Positions 1-13,400 of a DNA stretch of 64,000 bases are shown piece by piece. Origin of the DNA: Prostheceraeus crozeri (Eukaryota > Platyhelminthes > Polycladida > Euryleptidae); assembly GCA_907163375.1 (NCBI GenBank), contig CAJQUW010001831.1, positions 1 through 64,000 of the forward strand, in the 5' to 3' direction. Position 1 is the stretch's first letter; every line of letters begins with the position of its first letter. Below the pieces are notes generated by a model, which worked only from the letters and a program-made list of their open reading frames with translations, had not been told where the DNA came from and did not search any database. Made by a program: the position numbers and the translations under genes.

Positions 1-2244
1 TGTATGATTTCGAAGGACAGCTTAATGACAGGATTCTGAAAATTGTGAAGCATTGTCTATGCCATCATGATAGATGAAATAACGTATATTGCGGCATAGC
101 GTAAATAAGGCTGCCTGCCATTTTGTTTGAGCAGTAGCCTACGTCCCTCATTTATCCAGATTCCAATGATGTTTAAAATTCAGAGCTCACCGTTGTTGTC
201 TTGCTTCATGACATCCTTTGGAAAGGTGCTATAACCTGAAGAATTTTTATGTGCAATTTAGAGAAACAAGCTGGATCAATTTCACAACAGGGGACCTTTA
301 TTTATATTCTTGATTTTTAGCGAGGAGTTGAAGTAATGATGTTTTACTCCTGACATTGATGTTTCTAAAACAATCATAATTATGGAAATAGTGAGGTAGA
401 TAAAAACGTACATTGAATTGAATTAGAAATACGGGCCTAGAATATAAAGCAGACAGAATTGTTTCAAAGTCAAAGGTCGATTAGGTTGGCACTTGACAAG
501 GAAGTGATAGCTTCCCTTTCAATGCAAAGAAAGGTATCTTTCTTTGGCTTCGAATGGTAAAGAGGTTTTTCCTTTCGATTTCTTGATTCTCACACTATCA
601 GGATGTTGCCTATTTCGTCCTACTTCCTCTTTAGATATTTTGCAAACATACCCCTATCTAAAATGTTAAGATCTATCAACAACTAACAATCTAACAACAA
701 CAAGATAGGGAATAACAATTCCCTATCTCCATGTAATGTGTTTTTGTGAAAATCAGTCAAAAAGCAATAATCGCGTCTGTTAAAATATCATGTTAAAAAT
801 TCCCCTTAGCCTGAAATTCAGATTTCTTGAATTGGGCTAATGCTTCCCTAAAGGTTTTTGGCAATCGCATCTTATAACACAAATTCTAATTGCCCGTCTC
901 CACCCTGTAGCGATGTAAAGATGATGAAAACTGTTTTTCGATCTTACAAAGGGAATAGCATCACCCCGGCAGATAAAGCTGCTAACAACTTTGCTAAGTA
1001 TAGTGGGTAGGAAGTAGACCTGTTTCCTCAATATCCTCTTGAACGAACTAGGTGAACGAACTTTGATAGCTTTAGTGCTGTTGGCAGTCAAACGGGCACC
1101 ATCTGACTACCATCGATTACATCATTGCCGAGCATTCCACCATCCTCAGGGAAAGCTCTGGCATGACGATTAAAGATGGTTTTGCGTAAAATTTTCTGGA
1201 TAACTAAGTTAGGCAGAAGTTCAGGCATAGGTAAGTTCTTGACTGATGTCAGAAACACGTCCAAAGGTTTGACCATCCTGATAAAAAAAGGCTTGCATTT
1301 TGTCCTGGATAGATTTAGCTGGTAGGCCTATTGTCTCTAAGAACAATGAAGGTGAAAATTTTTTTGGAGTATTAACTCCTCTGAAGAATTTCTTGATTGG
1401 ATGTCTGGCATTAATTTCCGTTCACGTCAGGTTCATGGTTTGTCGCTCTGTATGCGATCCAAGTAATGAACTCCTTCAGAGAATTGTGACTTAAAAGTTT
1501 AGCATCTCCAAGAACTTAATTTGCTCTAGATTAAGGCCCATCGGGCCATCATCCAGAACTTTCTCTAATAAGAAGCATAGAGGTTATCACTGAAGGGTAG
1601 GCAAGGATCGCAATTTTCCGTTTTTAACGAGATTAGTCTAATGCAAATATCTCAAATTTGTGCATTAAACCCCGGTTTTTCCCGATTTTCCGTTTTTTTC
1701 TTAGGTTAATTGCGATCACGGGGGGAAGGCCCAAGTTCCTTACTGATGCTGATTTCATCGTGGAAGAACCTATTTCACATTCGGAGGGCTTCCTTTTAAG
1801 CAAAGTAGACCTATTTGCATAGGTGGGAATTCTGCGTGTGGCTCCTAGCTTATAGGGAGTTCAGACACGTGACGGGTCCTTGCTGCCAAGAAATATGGCC
1901 TGGCCAAGCTTCTCTCATGCACCTTGTAGGCTTGTCGACGATATTTGCATTTTCAAATACTATAGGCACTTCGATGAAATCTTTTCTGATATCTCTCCAC
2001 GTAATCTGTCGGCTGGAGCAAGTGGAAGTAATGAGAATTGCTTGAATCCTTACGATGTTGCAATCAGGATCCATGTGGATGATCATTGCACTACAGAAAT
2101 CTATCGACTTCTGGTTGACGAGTTCACTTTTCTAGTGGCTCTATATGCATTTTCGTAGAGATCTATGCAACTGAATGCTGGCTTTGATATCTTTGGATAT
2201 CTTAGGCCTATTTCGATTCAGCTTGTGCTGAATTTTTCTCTGCA
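1..2244. other. No supported gene; AT-rich flank
   Basis: This is upstream of the first recognised XRCC6 exon. Short open frames occur on both strands, but none shows a recognisable domain, and no promoter element could be assigned. The 5' non-coding exon of XRCC6 may lie here or in 3110-4400. Confidence 0.4.
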
Positions 2245-3105
2245 ATGTCATATTGGAACTTTTCAAAAGTTATGTCAGAGGACAACGTTCAATCATTGAA
2301 TAAAGAAACTCGCAGATTGGCAATTGATCGGGGAGTGGGGAAGGCCATAACGAGCGGAGATTCCATTGATTTGTTGAAACTTAGGATAAATCCACGGAGT
2401 TGTGGAAAGTATCCGTGCCTAACTGAGCTGGTAACCGTTGGTCTGTGTATGCCACGTGGCAATGCAGACACCGAGCGTATTCTCAAACAGATAGCCAACG
2501 TTGTGACTGCAGACCGATCATGTTTGAAAGTGTTGACAATTCATTTTCTTATGGTAGCAAAATCTATTATGTATGCCTTTGAATGTCTTCCAAAGACAAT
2601 GACAATCACAAAATTACTTTTGCAAAAAAGGTTTTGATGCTCGACATGCTTGCGAGAAACGTCTAAAAAAAGAAAATCAAAAGCGAGAATTGTAAGAAAT
2701 AGAAAAGGCCCGTGTCTCGTCAGAAAAAGCTGTCATCGAAGCTGCACGAAAAAGAATAGATGAATTCAGGAAAGATGAAGGAAAGTCATTGGAGTCCTTG
2801 GATAAGGAAAGAGGGGGGAGTCTCAAAAGAAAATCTCAGTGGCACAAGAAATGTTGAAGGCCGCTACCAAGAGCCCTCAAAATGTTGAGAAACAGGAAAA
2901 CTATTGAGAGAGGAGAACAAGAAAGAGCTGATCACGAGTGCTGTGAAATGGGCAATGAGCTTCTACAAGGCTACCTTGCTGAAGTTCCAGAGAAGATGAC
3001 TTTTTTATCACTGTTTTTTAACCGTTTGACTGTTTATCTTCATGACCATTTCTTGATTATTCAGATTTCAACATTGTCGCTTACTTCGGACCTGTCATTT
3101 AAGTA
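2245..3105 (+). pseudogene. Degenerate hAT-like transposase C-terminus
   Basis: A 130-codon frame contains YPCLTELVTVGLCMPRGNAD followed by TERILKQIANVVTADRSCLK. This pattern (a P-x-L-x-x-V block, then h-P-H/R-G-N-A-D-x-E-R, then an R-x-x-L-K block) resembles the C-terminal dimerisation region of hAT-type transposases common in marine invertebrates. After 2637 the similarity continues in broken frames as Lys/Glu-rich, coiled-coil-like sequence (about 2640-3000) with stops. No intact catalytic region was found upstream. The family assignment comes from memory of the motif layout, without a database search. Confidence 0.4.
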
Positions 3106-3109
3106 ATTG

Positions 3110-4410
3110 ACTGCATTTTCTCGATTTTGAGACTTAGCTTCGCGATGAATTTGTTGATGAATTGAATTGTTTACTTTGTTGAAGATTTTATGCTGGATTT
3201 CAACCAAAACTGTTTATGCATTTATTGAATATAGTGTCCGTTATTTAATAATGTTATCATTTTTATTTGATAAAGAATACATGCATTGTAGCTATGTTCA
3301 CAAGTTTTCGTAATCGTAAAATTATCTACCGGTTTACGCAGTAACATGACTGTGCATGTACATCGTCGACCGGGCACAACAGTCACATTCCTCTGTGGAT
3401 TTCAGTATTTTTAATTGTCATTGATTGTGCCCGTAAATTGTGATAGAGTGAAACATGGGTTCTGCAAAGTCTGATAGTGCCCAGTTTTCCAGTGTTTAAT
3501 AACGATTATGCCCCTGTGCTAGTTTTGAGATCCTGCGCGATTTCTTTAGTAAAGCTCTGTGGGAGCCCTGCTTTGGTGTCCAAAATTTACCAGAATTACT
3601 TCTTGTGTATCCTTATTCGTGTCTAAAGCTAGCAACATCTTCTATGTTTTCAAAAAAGGGAATGCACTTGTGAATTCTTGCATCAATTCCTTCTTAGGAA
3701 ATAGATTTCCCGTCTACAAGTTTAGTCACCTTTCGCTTCACGGAATTGATTAGCATAGAAATGCATGTTTGAGCGTTGCTGCTCCTATGTTGTCAAATGT
3801 TGCTTTTTAGCCATACTTCACGCACTTCAGATGTACACTTGAAGTTTTATGCCGATGCATCCAAAATGCAGTAAATTAGAACATTCTAATCGATTTTGCT
3901 CCACGCGATGTTTCCTAGGTTTTTGCCTTCTTCTTTGACACCAGACAAATAATCAAAAAAATTGGAAAATGTCCTCATGTTCTAGGCTAGGACAAAATTC
4001 ATCTCCGAATCTCCCATGTCAATAACTACCACACTTTTCTTATATTCTCTATTAAAAAGTGCAAAAGCGCTTTAAAATTTTCAGTAAACCTACTTCGACA
4101 TTTGGGTGAAATTTGCAATTGTTCTTGTTAGTGGGCCTATCGTCACATTAAGAAAATATACTTTTCAATCATGTCCTGAAAAAATCTTATCGATGAATTT
4201 TTCTGATACTTTGTAAACAACTATTTATTGCATTTACCTAGTAGGTGTATAAGACTATTTTTCTTTGAAATCCTTTACTAGTGGAAAAAATTTTATGTAC
4301 TGGACGTTGTCGTTGTATCCTTGATGAAAAAGAAATATCTTTTGACGACTACCTACTTGGATCTACGTACTGTTACACGAGAACGATTTCCATCAGTAAT
4401 AACCCGTTTC
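3110..4410. other. No supported feature; AT-rich sequence before XRCC6 exon 1
   Basis: Only short frames are seen. A transcription start and 5' UTR exon of XRCC6 are expected upstream of the acceptor at 4422-4423 but could not be placed. Confidence 0.4.
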
Positions 4411-4423
4411 TCTTCTTTTTCAG

Positions 4424-4489
4424 ATGGATTGGTTTGGTGATTATGGAATTGATGAAGGTGACTTGGAGCAAGAAGAAGGATTTGGATCG
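4424..4489 (+). CDS. XRCC6: XRCC6 coding exon 1
   Basis: The start codon lies directly after a polypyrimidine tract and CAG (4411-4423), so the 5' UTR is probably split by an intron ending just before ATG. The exon encodes 22 residues starting MDWFGDYG and rich in Asp and Glu, like the acidic start of other Ku70 proteins. It ends in phase 0 at the donor GTAAGT (4490). The short acidic stretch alone would not identify the gene; its place before the vWA exon and the matching phase do. The upstream non-coding exon was not located. Confidence 0.8.
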
Positions 4490-7400
4490 GTAAGTTCTTA
4501 ATTGCATTGGGTTCTTTAATTTAATACAGCCTGCAATTAGAGGTCATTTTCATGCTTTCAATATCTGTCGTGTCTAGGCGTTTGCACTACACCGAGATCA
4601 AAGTGCTGACCCAGATGAGGTCCGAGCAAGGCTTCTATTCGGTTCCCTTCTCATCTGATGTCATTCTGAGTCGAAGCTTGTCGAAGGGCAACGTTTCTGC
4701 TCTTTCGTCAGATGGGTAGTCCGAACGGCTGTTAGCCGAAAAGAAGGCGTCCCATAGAGCAGCGTCCTCACGTGGGAAATATCCTTTTCTCCCTTTCGCA
4801 GTAGTAGTAGACACGAATTCATTTCCAAATGTGACATTACACCTTGACATTGTTTCAAGATCACAGTACAAAACCATGTAAACTCAAGGCTATAAGAATG
4901 CCAGCAGAGAATTAAAGGTCTCTTGAATTTGTTTCAAATGAAACAAGGATGCTGGACTTTCGTACATAGACAGGTAAGGAATGTAAATAGAGTAAACACA
5001 TTGAGTTGCATCCTCAGTTGAAAAATAGGAACAGATCTGAATAGCTGCCATTTCATCCAACATCAGGAATCATCAGCAGGTCTAGCTCACATCTCTCAAC
5101 ATCGACACTGCTCCCTATTTAACGGTGTAGCCATGACCGGGTAAATTTGAGATTTGCAATTACATGAAGCAAGTTGACTTTTCGACGGGCATTCATTAAA
5201 TATCGCTTCAAGTACACTACTGTCAAATCGCCAAAGTTAGTGAGCCTGCAATAATTTACCCGTGCATAGCTGCAGCTCTGAAAAAGGTAGCTCTGTCGAT
5301 GTTGAGAGATGTGAATTAGACGTGATGATGATTCCTGATGTTGGATGAAATGGCAGCTATTCAGGTCTGTTCCCATTTTGATACTGAGTATGCAACTCAA
5401 TATCGAATTAGTCTATTTACATTGTGTTTGCATTTATTAATCATTGCAGGCGCACTAACTCAGTAGTGTGTTTAAAGTGATATTTAATGAATGCCCGTCA
5501 AAATTTCGCTAACCTGCTAATTGCAAATCTCAGTTAAGAAATTCCAGGCACGAGGTCCGGCTGAAGTGAAAGATCTCTCAAACTTTTCCGATCTGAAGCG
5601 AAAGATTCGTCTTCGAACAGATCGGATGATTATTCGCTTGGTAAGAAAATATCACTTTGTCTTCGGTCAAGTTGAGTAGTTCACTTCAGCAGCCGACGGT
5701 TTCTGCCATAACGATGAGAGAAGTCTGAAAAGTGAGCACTTCAAAGCCGTTGGGCTATCAGGAATATAATTGACCGCTTGAGACTGAGGTGAATGATGCA
5801 ACATTGACACTGGCGCACTCAAAGGAATCGAATTTCTACGAGTGATGAAGCTTCTGTCTGTCTTATAGGTCGCAATAGCCGCTTGAGACTTCAGGTGACA
5901 CAATTGCTGATCATTTGACATGGCATGTGAATCCAGGAAGGTGAAAATTTCTCATTTTTTACGGATTTTACGTCACTTTTTACCCCTACTACTGGGGCCT
6001 TGGACGGTGCTGACTTAAGTCAGACTTTGTTTGGAGCATTGTGGTGCTTTGTAGTCCGCACGGACACCTGCGATTTGGATGAGTGGCCGAACTGAACTCC
6101 ACATCCAAAGGGATCATATGAATTCCGATGGATATTCATATTCTTCCATTTGCCTCCCAATTGGGTGATCCTATCTCCCACTGGATTTAGGTGGACGACA
6201 ACGCTACCTGTCACAGGAGATAAGTGACTAATTCCTTCAAAGCTCAAGCCGTCATGTGAATCTTGAAATGGGCCACTTGCTCTCCAGACCTCAGTCCCAC
6301 TGAAAATGTCCGAAGTGTACTGAAGCGAGGTGCGAGGCGATCAATTCTTCCTGTAGATGGTCTTTCTCGACTTGCTAGGCAAGAGTGAAAGAGTTTAGAC
6401 CGAATGGTAGTCAACAGCCTGATCGAAAGCATGCCTACCCAGATTCGACAAATGGCTGAACTTTCTAGTGAAGTTGCGAAATATAAGTGACCACCAGCAG
6501 ACCCATCATTGACTCTTTTTAGGAACCAACTGGCTCTACATAGCTACTGACAAACAAAGGAAGTTTTAACAACCTTTATTTTCATTTACTTGCCAAAATT
6601 GTACCTGTCATTGACAAACTTTCATCAAAATAAGACAAATTCTAGATTGTCCACTTTTCATGATTATCACTGCATTGACGATTGACGTTCGGGATTATCA
6701 TTGCATAGAGAATATCGGGTATTTCAGCTAATATTGAATTTCATCACACCAGCATTCTGGACTTCTAGTGACAATGGCTTTGTGTCAGTTATTTTGTCTC
6801 TTCAGCCACAGCTCATTTCAAATCTAATGAGTAATTCTCTTAAATCACACTAGCCTCCTCTAAATGCATTGGAAAGTTAAGTACAGAAATCACCCTCCTG
6901 GGGCTTTGACGGTGCTGACAAAATCAAGTTTAAGCTGGAGCGTTCCTGTCGACTTCCGATGACACTTTGGGGGTTCGACCTTCAGATCAAAAGATCACTT
7001 GGTCAAGCATTTACCCACTATGTCACAGAAGCCTTTGCAGAAAATGTCAAATAGCACAGGGAAAGTGACTTAATATAAATGTATTCTTACGTGAAGATTA
7101 ATGAAGAAGTAAAATGCTTCCTTCTGCTTGTTTTCAGTACCAAGCTGAGCAGAGAGATGCTGTTATCTTCTTGATCGATTGTAATTCCTCAATGCTGGAA
7201 AAGATGAAGGATTCCGAGAATTCGTGTGTCCAACTATGTCTTCAATGCGCGAAAAATGTACAGCAGAATAAAATCATCAGCAGTGACAAGGACGTGACAG
7301 GCATTGTTCTCTATGGAACTGTAAGTATTTGTTTTTCGAACAACAGACATTTTTGACTTCACCACGTTATTTCAATTATTTGCGTCATTTTGGTTAGCGG

Positions 7401-10400
7401 ACTACTCAGAAGGCCTGATAACCACAGAATTACATTCATCTGCGCGCGCTTCGGTTTCCTAGATAGGAAGAGTTATATGTAACCTTAATATCGAAATGTC
7501 ACATCACAAAATTAGACAACTTGCTCCTTCTCGAATGGATAATTCGTGTATCGCTTGCTATTGGAAATGGCAAACAGTAATATGTCAGCAAGAGGACACC
7601 AGAGACAGTGAGAGAGGCGTGCGTGCTGTGATATCACTTCGTACACACCAAAACACACATCGCTGTCTAACATTCGATTCAGTGTATGCACTATGCAGCA
7701 AGGAATGTTGAGAAGACGATGGTGAAACCATCAAGTGAACAAACTTTCGTACGCCAGCTACTTTTTTTAAATAATGATCGTAGCGGCCAATATTATGGAG
7801 AAAACTTCTGCGCAACGATCCGAATTCTTCGAATCTGAAGGAATTGTGGCAATCGAAGCACTTTGCTTGAATCTGCAAGCAACGCACGACTTTTTTCCTG
7901 TCTCTGTAAGGTATTGGGAATTCCTTTTTGCCTACTTAATAGGTTCCTCGATGTGTCGGCGATTTCGTATTAATCAGTGGCGTCGCGTGCTCCCAGACCA
8001 CAGGCCTTCGCTCGGCATTAGAACACTATTTCTATACCAGACTTTTTTATGTTATAACATTAATTTTCATAAAAGTTGAATTTTCAATTACAATTTCCCG
8101 AACATTTTTTAAGGCCAAGTGAATGTGCACATGAGAAGTGATTGCTCATGTCGCCTTACTCAAGGAGCTGAGATTACTAAATCCCCTCTCCGTCCAGACC
8201 ACATTTTCTTGAGAAAAAAGGAGGAAGGGAAGCAGTTTCTTGCGTTCTCATGGCTGGTCAGCCACTCACATGTTTGAAATTTTGATGCATTAAAATGTTT
8301 TGTGTATTTCTTTCTCTGTGAGTACTTTCATTTTATATCAGGTGTTGGCCTACCTTGCTTGACGACTGCCATCTTTTCAGTACATTCCCTTCGGACGAAA
8401 GGCGTGGTTATGAGCTCATCTACAGTACTGAACATAGCTTCACATCAATCACGCAAAAACAAATCATGGAATACTACGGAATCTGGGTGTTCGAGTCAGA
8501 TGCATTACTCTGCATTCATTGGCGAACGCCATCATCTGATCGCAGTCTTATCTGAACGTCGGTCAGCTGCTATTGTTGACGTACTGGCCTCGCCGACGAG
8601 AAACGAAGGACCGGAACAATTGGATTGCGCTTCCCTTTCTATATTTAAGTACCGAGCCTCGATCAAGAATAACGGAGAATTTCATTGTAAAAATTGGAGA
8701 AGGCAAAGCATTATGTCTATCGAGAAAGCCCATATTTGTGCGGGCGCGTGCGCTTGCTGCCTCACACGCACACAACTCTCTTTCGCTCCGTCTGAACACA
8801 CGACTAGCATGTGTGTCTAATCGTTAGAAGAAAACAGATGTGATTCGTGCACGCGCAAAACTGTTCACTCTGAGGTTGAGCGTCTGATTTTGAGACGGAC
8901 AGCTACTACGAGAAGCTATCGAATTTAAATGAAATATAATGAATGATGACACTTTTCATTTTTATAAATGTTGGTAAATTATTATTTAGGATGCGCCGAA
9001 GGCCTCGCAGGTACGGAGAAGACGCCACTGGTATTAATCACACTTCTAGCAAACCGAAGCAGATAAACAAAACAAAATATTCAATTCTGTGCTACCTGGT
9101 GGAAGAAAATTTTGACTGCTTTTGTAAAAAGGGGTGTTCTGCTTACTACTGATAAATATCCTTTTCAACAGTATTTATTTTTAAATTAAAGGAAATAGAA
9201 TCGTGTTGAGAAATAAACTCCTTTGAACATGATAGTCTGAGTGCATGAAATATCGCCCTTTGGCCCTGCCTATTTGAATGCACTTTGCCCTTCTGAAATC
9301 TTCCCAATATTTTCTTTGTACTGTCAGTTTCCTTCTATTTTCAGAAATTATCGACATCAGCAGAGATGAAAAACATTCATATCCTGCAGGTAAATGTCGA
9401 ATTTCAATGTGCTGATTGTAGCCTATATGACCCAATATCATCGTTCTGTTTGCAGACATTGGATCAACCGGATGCACCTCGTATATTGCAATTGGAGAGG
9501 ATCATTTCTCTCAGCAAGGGTGAATTCAATGACGAATTTGGTTCGAATCAATCATATTCCCTGGCGGATGCTCTCTGGACTTGCCTGGATATGTTCTCAA
9601 GAAGGCGAGTTGAATTGCTGTGCATATTCTATTAAAGTGGTAGGATTGCTTGGGTGGTTGGATGGCTGAGTTGTTGAAGGAACGAAATTAGGTGCGGAAA
9701 TGTAGAAACTCCAAAGTTCGAGTGTGTCCGCCTTGGGAGGTATCACCGCTCTCACTAAAGGTTACTAGCATCATCCTGTTGAGAGTTGAAAGTGTGTGTG
9801 AAGGCAGGTACACCCTAGGGTCCCTTGGGTGACAGCAATAAGTAGAAATAGTAGTATGACAAGCAACTGAACTGAAAAGTTCCTTATCGAGCTTCCATGG
9901 TTGTTGTCAGTTTTATAGGTGTTGCATCATACTCCTTCAAAACTCTGATTGAGACACTTTGACTCTCAATGTTTATGAAGATGAGTGGATAGTGATGAGC
10001 TGAGCTGCATCACTACATGTGGCAACATAATTCTGCAGGTAGATGCTAAAATTTCAATTATATGATATTTGATGTATAGTTAAGCTTCCGTTCCTATGTA
10101 AAGCTTATCTTAAATTAAATTTCATTTCTTTCCGTCCATCCTGCGAGCCACGATCTACATGTCATTATGAGAATGAGGCCTTTAGAGACCACAAGAACAG
10201 ATTCAATTAATTTGATAATAATCTTTAGTTGTTTTAGAAGCAAAATATGTAGCGCAAAGTATTTTATTAAATCAATAATTCACAATGAGAATAATGTGAT
10301 AAGCCACAATTCCTTGAAACCCGAGCATTCGGGTTCGGGTTTCGGATCGGGTCGGTTTCGGGTTAGGATAGGGTTTCAGGTAGAATCGCTCATCTTTAGT

Positions 10401-13400
10401 TGGGGGTATATAGAACGTAATGATGTTTCTGACCATTGATTGCACATCTTGCATGCTGGATTGAGCTATGTCGATACATTAACTATAAAACTATATTTCG
10501 AGGGTGTGAAGAACCATCTTTTAGGGTTAACGAAATCCATGACATATGTTAACCCATTGCAAATGAATTGCCATTCCCAGCCAAATATCAAAAAACTGCA
10601 TTGATTTAGTAAGCGTAGCATTTGTATTTGTAGGGGAACATCGCAGATTTGTTACACACAACCTACATGTATATTTGTCGGCAGCAACTTCTTAGTAGCA
10701 GCTTCATGTTTTGCGTCTGCCTTTTAAGCAATCACAGAATAGACTGAAGGATTATTGACATTTGTACTTAATAGTCTCACTGTGAAAAAAGTTCAATATT
10801 TGATCAGCAATTCTAAGTTATTCTCATCAATTACTGGAATGCAAAAATAAGAAAAGAGAAAAAAAATAAAATTTTCCCTACATACGAGGAATTTAATTAC
10901 AGGAATCTCAATTAGAGTTTTTATAAGAAAGGTTTTTTTAAAGGAACTTTAATCCATGACTCTAAAGCGTTTTTATCCATTTGGCAATGTTTCTATTCAA
11001 TTGATACTAGAAATGCTATCTCACTTGGAGAAATACAGCATGATGTAAAGGGTCTTACGATAATGGACAAACGCAAAGGGTCATGATCATTATGATATGA
11101 ATGTGCAATGTTGACTTTCAAATCAGTGTAGCAGCGATGGACAGTTGAGGAAACTGACAGTATGTTATCAAAGCCAATATTTAGAAGTTTACACAAGTGA
11201 AAATTATATCGCATGTCAATACTTTGAAAATTAGGCAAAACGTAATTGAAACAAAAGTCATGTTTTTTAACCAAAAAGTACTTGTTTCAAAACCAGCCAT
11301 ACTTTTTACCCTACAAATACGTATTCACTTCGACGACAAATTTTGAGAATTTATCGTGCTACGAAGACAAGACAAATCTCCTTTCCAAATACAGCTGCTG
11401 AAGTCTACGTTTTCCTGAAACAACAACTTTCAACAAAGCTTTTGTTCATTGCAATATGTCGAAGGAGCATCAGACGATTAGCTCATTTTGAATGTAAAGC
11501 AAATGTTTTTTTTTCAATTTCTTCATTAGAATCAATAAAAAAACAAAAAAAAAATTCAGTTTACGAAAATTTACATTGCTTGTACAGAGGCATCAATGTA
11601 ATCAAAACTTCCGGTCATCTGAAGCAAGTATTCCCATCAGAACAATTCCCTCCTTACTGCTGCCTACGCACGTACTCACCTCGTCGTTGCAAGGAAGACA
11701 ATTCCATCTTTTCATGTTTGATTTGATGCCCCTGAGTATATCTTTGAGATGAAATTGTTCTGGCAATTTACTGAAGTTTAATGAGGCAGGGGAAGATTAT
11801 GATGATGGATGAATGTCTTCAGTATGCGAATCTGTTTTGTAATAAGACAGATTTAATAGATTGTATTTTTGAGTTCCAAGGCTTATCTTTCAATTCCTCC
11901 AGCGATGCAAGTGTGAGTGCATCAGAACATGCCTACACACATGGTGAGAGGTTTTGTAAATAATATTCATGTAGGAATGATTGACGTGTAGTTCTAAGGT
12001 CTTAACCCAATCTATTTCTTGAACATTGAACTTTAATCAGATTAATACTCTTTTCATATATCTGAACGAGACAGGTACATTGATACATCAATGGAAATTA
12101 AGAATAATTGTTTTCAATCTAAATTTGCAGCAGTCACAAGCTGGGATTCAAGCGTATCTTCCTCTTCACAAATGAAGACAATCCGCACTCAGACAAGCCA
12201 CATCTGCGGGTAAGTTAACTTGACTTCCTGATTGCCATTGTTTATTAATGAAGTTGTTAAATTACCCACGCGAATGCTCATTTGGCGATGTATTTTAGCA
12301 TCTCATGTTTTAGTATGATTATTTCTATTTTGAGAAATGTTAAACCGTTCCCACCGTTCGGATTGATGAGGCAATCATTTGTTTTCCGTTATCGCTTCTA
12401 TATAGAATATAATGTCGAGCAAGAAAGTTCTAGTTTTACATCATACATGCCTATAAATCTATTACGCAAAAAATAATTAATTTCGAGTTAATTTGATATT
12501 CTATTTGACTTTTCCCGGACTCATGGTTCTCTTTCTGCTTTAACCAACTTGTAATTTTCTGCGTATATTATTCGTAGTTTCTAATCTTAAAATCTTATAA
12601 TATAATTCTGCAGTCCTATTTCATAACTTATCGACGTACCACTGAAGACGGTATCATTTCAATCTTTTATTTCTTTTAAAAATCCGTCGTGTTGTGACCA
12701 CGAAAAGTTAAGTAAAAATTCGTCATCCAAATGATCTTATAACCATCTAAAATGCACATGATGAATACATGTTATTTTTTGTGTTCTTTAGTACACTTCC
12801 ATGTTGCACTTCTATATTAAATTCGATTTTTCGACAGCATCACTTATTGATGCGTGCAGTCGCGTAGCCGGGATTTCATTTCCGGGGTGGAGAACAATAA
12901 ATGTGGCTTAGTTAATATAAGCCTATACTTAATAATTTCGTAAATCAGAAGAAGCCCTAATATTCATTCATTCATATCTGATTTAATAATGATCTGATTT
13001 TGTCTTTTATTGATCATTCATGATACACCATCAACGTGAAATCATGCAGTATATACAAGTTCATATATAATATCTTCAGATGCAGCCTTTAGATCTTTTT
13101 GTAAACATCATGCCTTCAAGTATGTTCATGTACCGACTATGTGACTCACAGAAATTAACATCTCTCGCGATCGTTGCGCAACAGGGGACATGCGAAAATT
13201 AACCTAGCGCGTACTGCAGGATTTCAGATTATCACATTAGTAAATTAATAATTCGACAAAGAATAATGTTAATGTGCCACCGTATAAAACACAAAGATTG
13301 TCCCCCGCTGAGATTTCATTTGGGGGGCGGACATGTCCCCCTTTCTATTGAATTGTGGGTGTGCGTGAGAAGCCTTCTGATTGCGGGTGACGGGTGACTT

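Noticed and set aside
4577-4657. Alternative XRCC6 exon after exon 1 (frame beginning AFALHRDQSADPDEV)
   Set aside because: Its frame stops soon after, and exons 1 and 2 already join in phase 0. No Ku70 similarity.
8302-8820. 172-codon frame as a gene
   Set aside because: No recognisable motif, intron-like composition and overlapping open frames on both strands.
11343-11726. 127-codon frame as a gene
   Set aside because: Low-complexity composition and no domain; lies in intron 4.
12850-13370. Paired GATTTCATTT-G-rich segments (near 12868 and 13310) as a transposon
   Set aside because: They are short direct matches only; no terminal structure could be confirmed.
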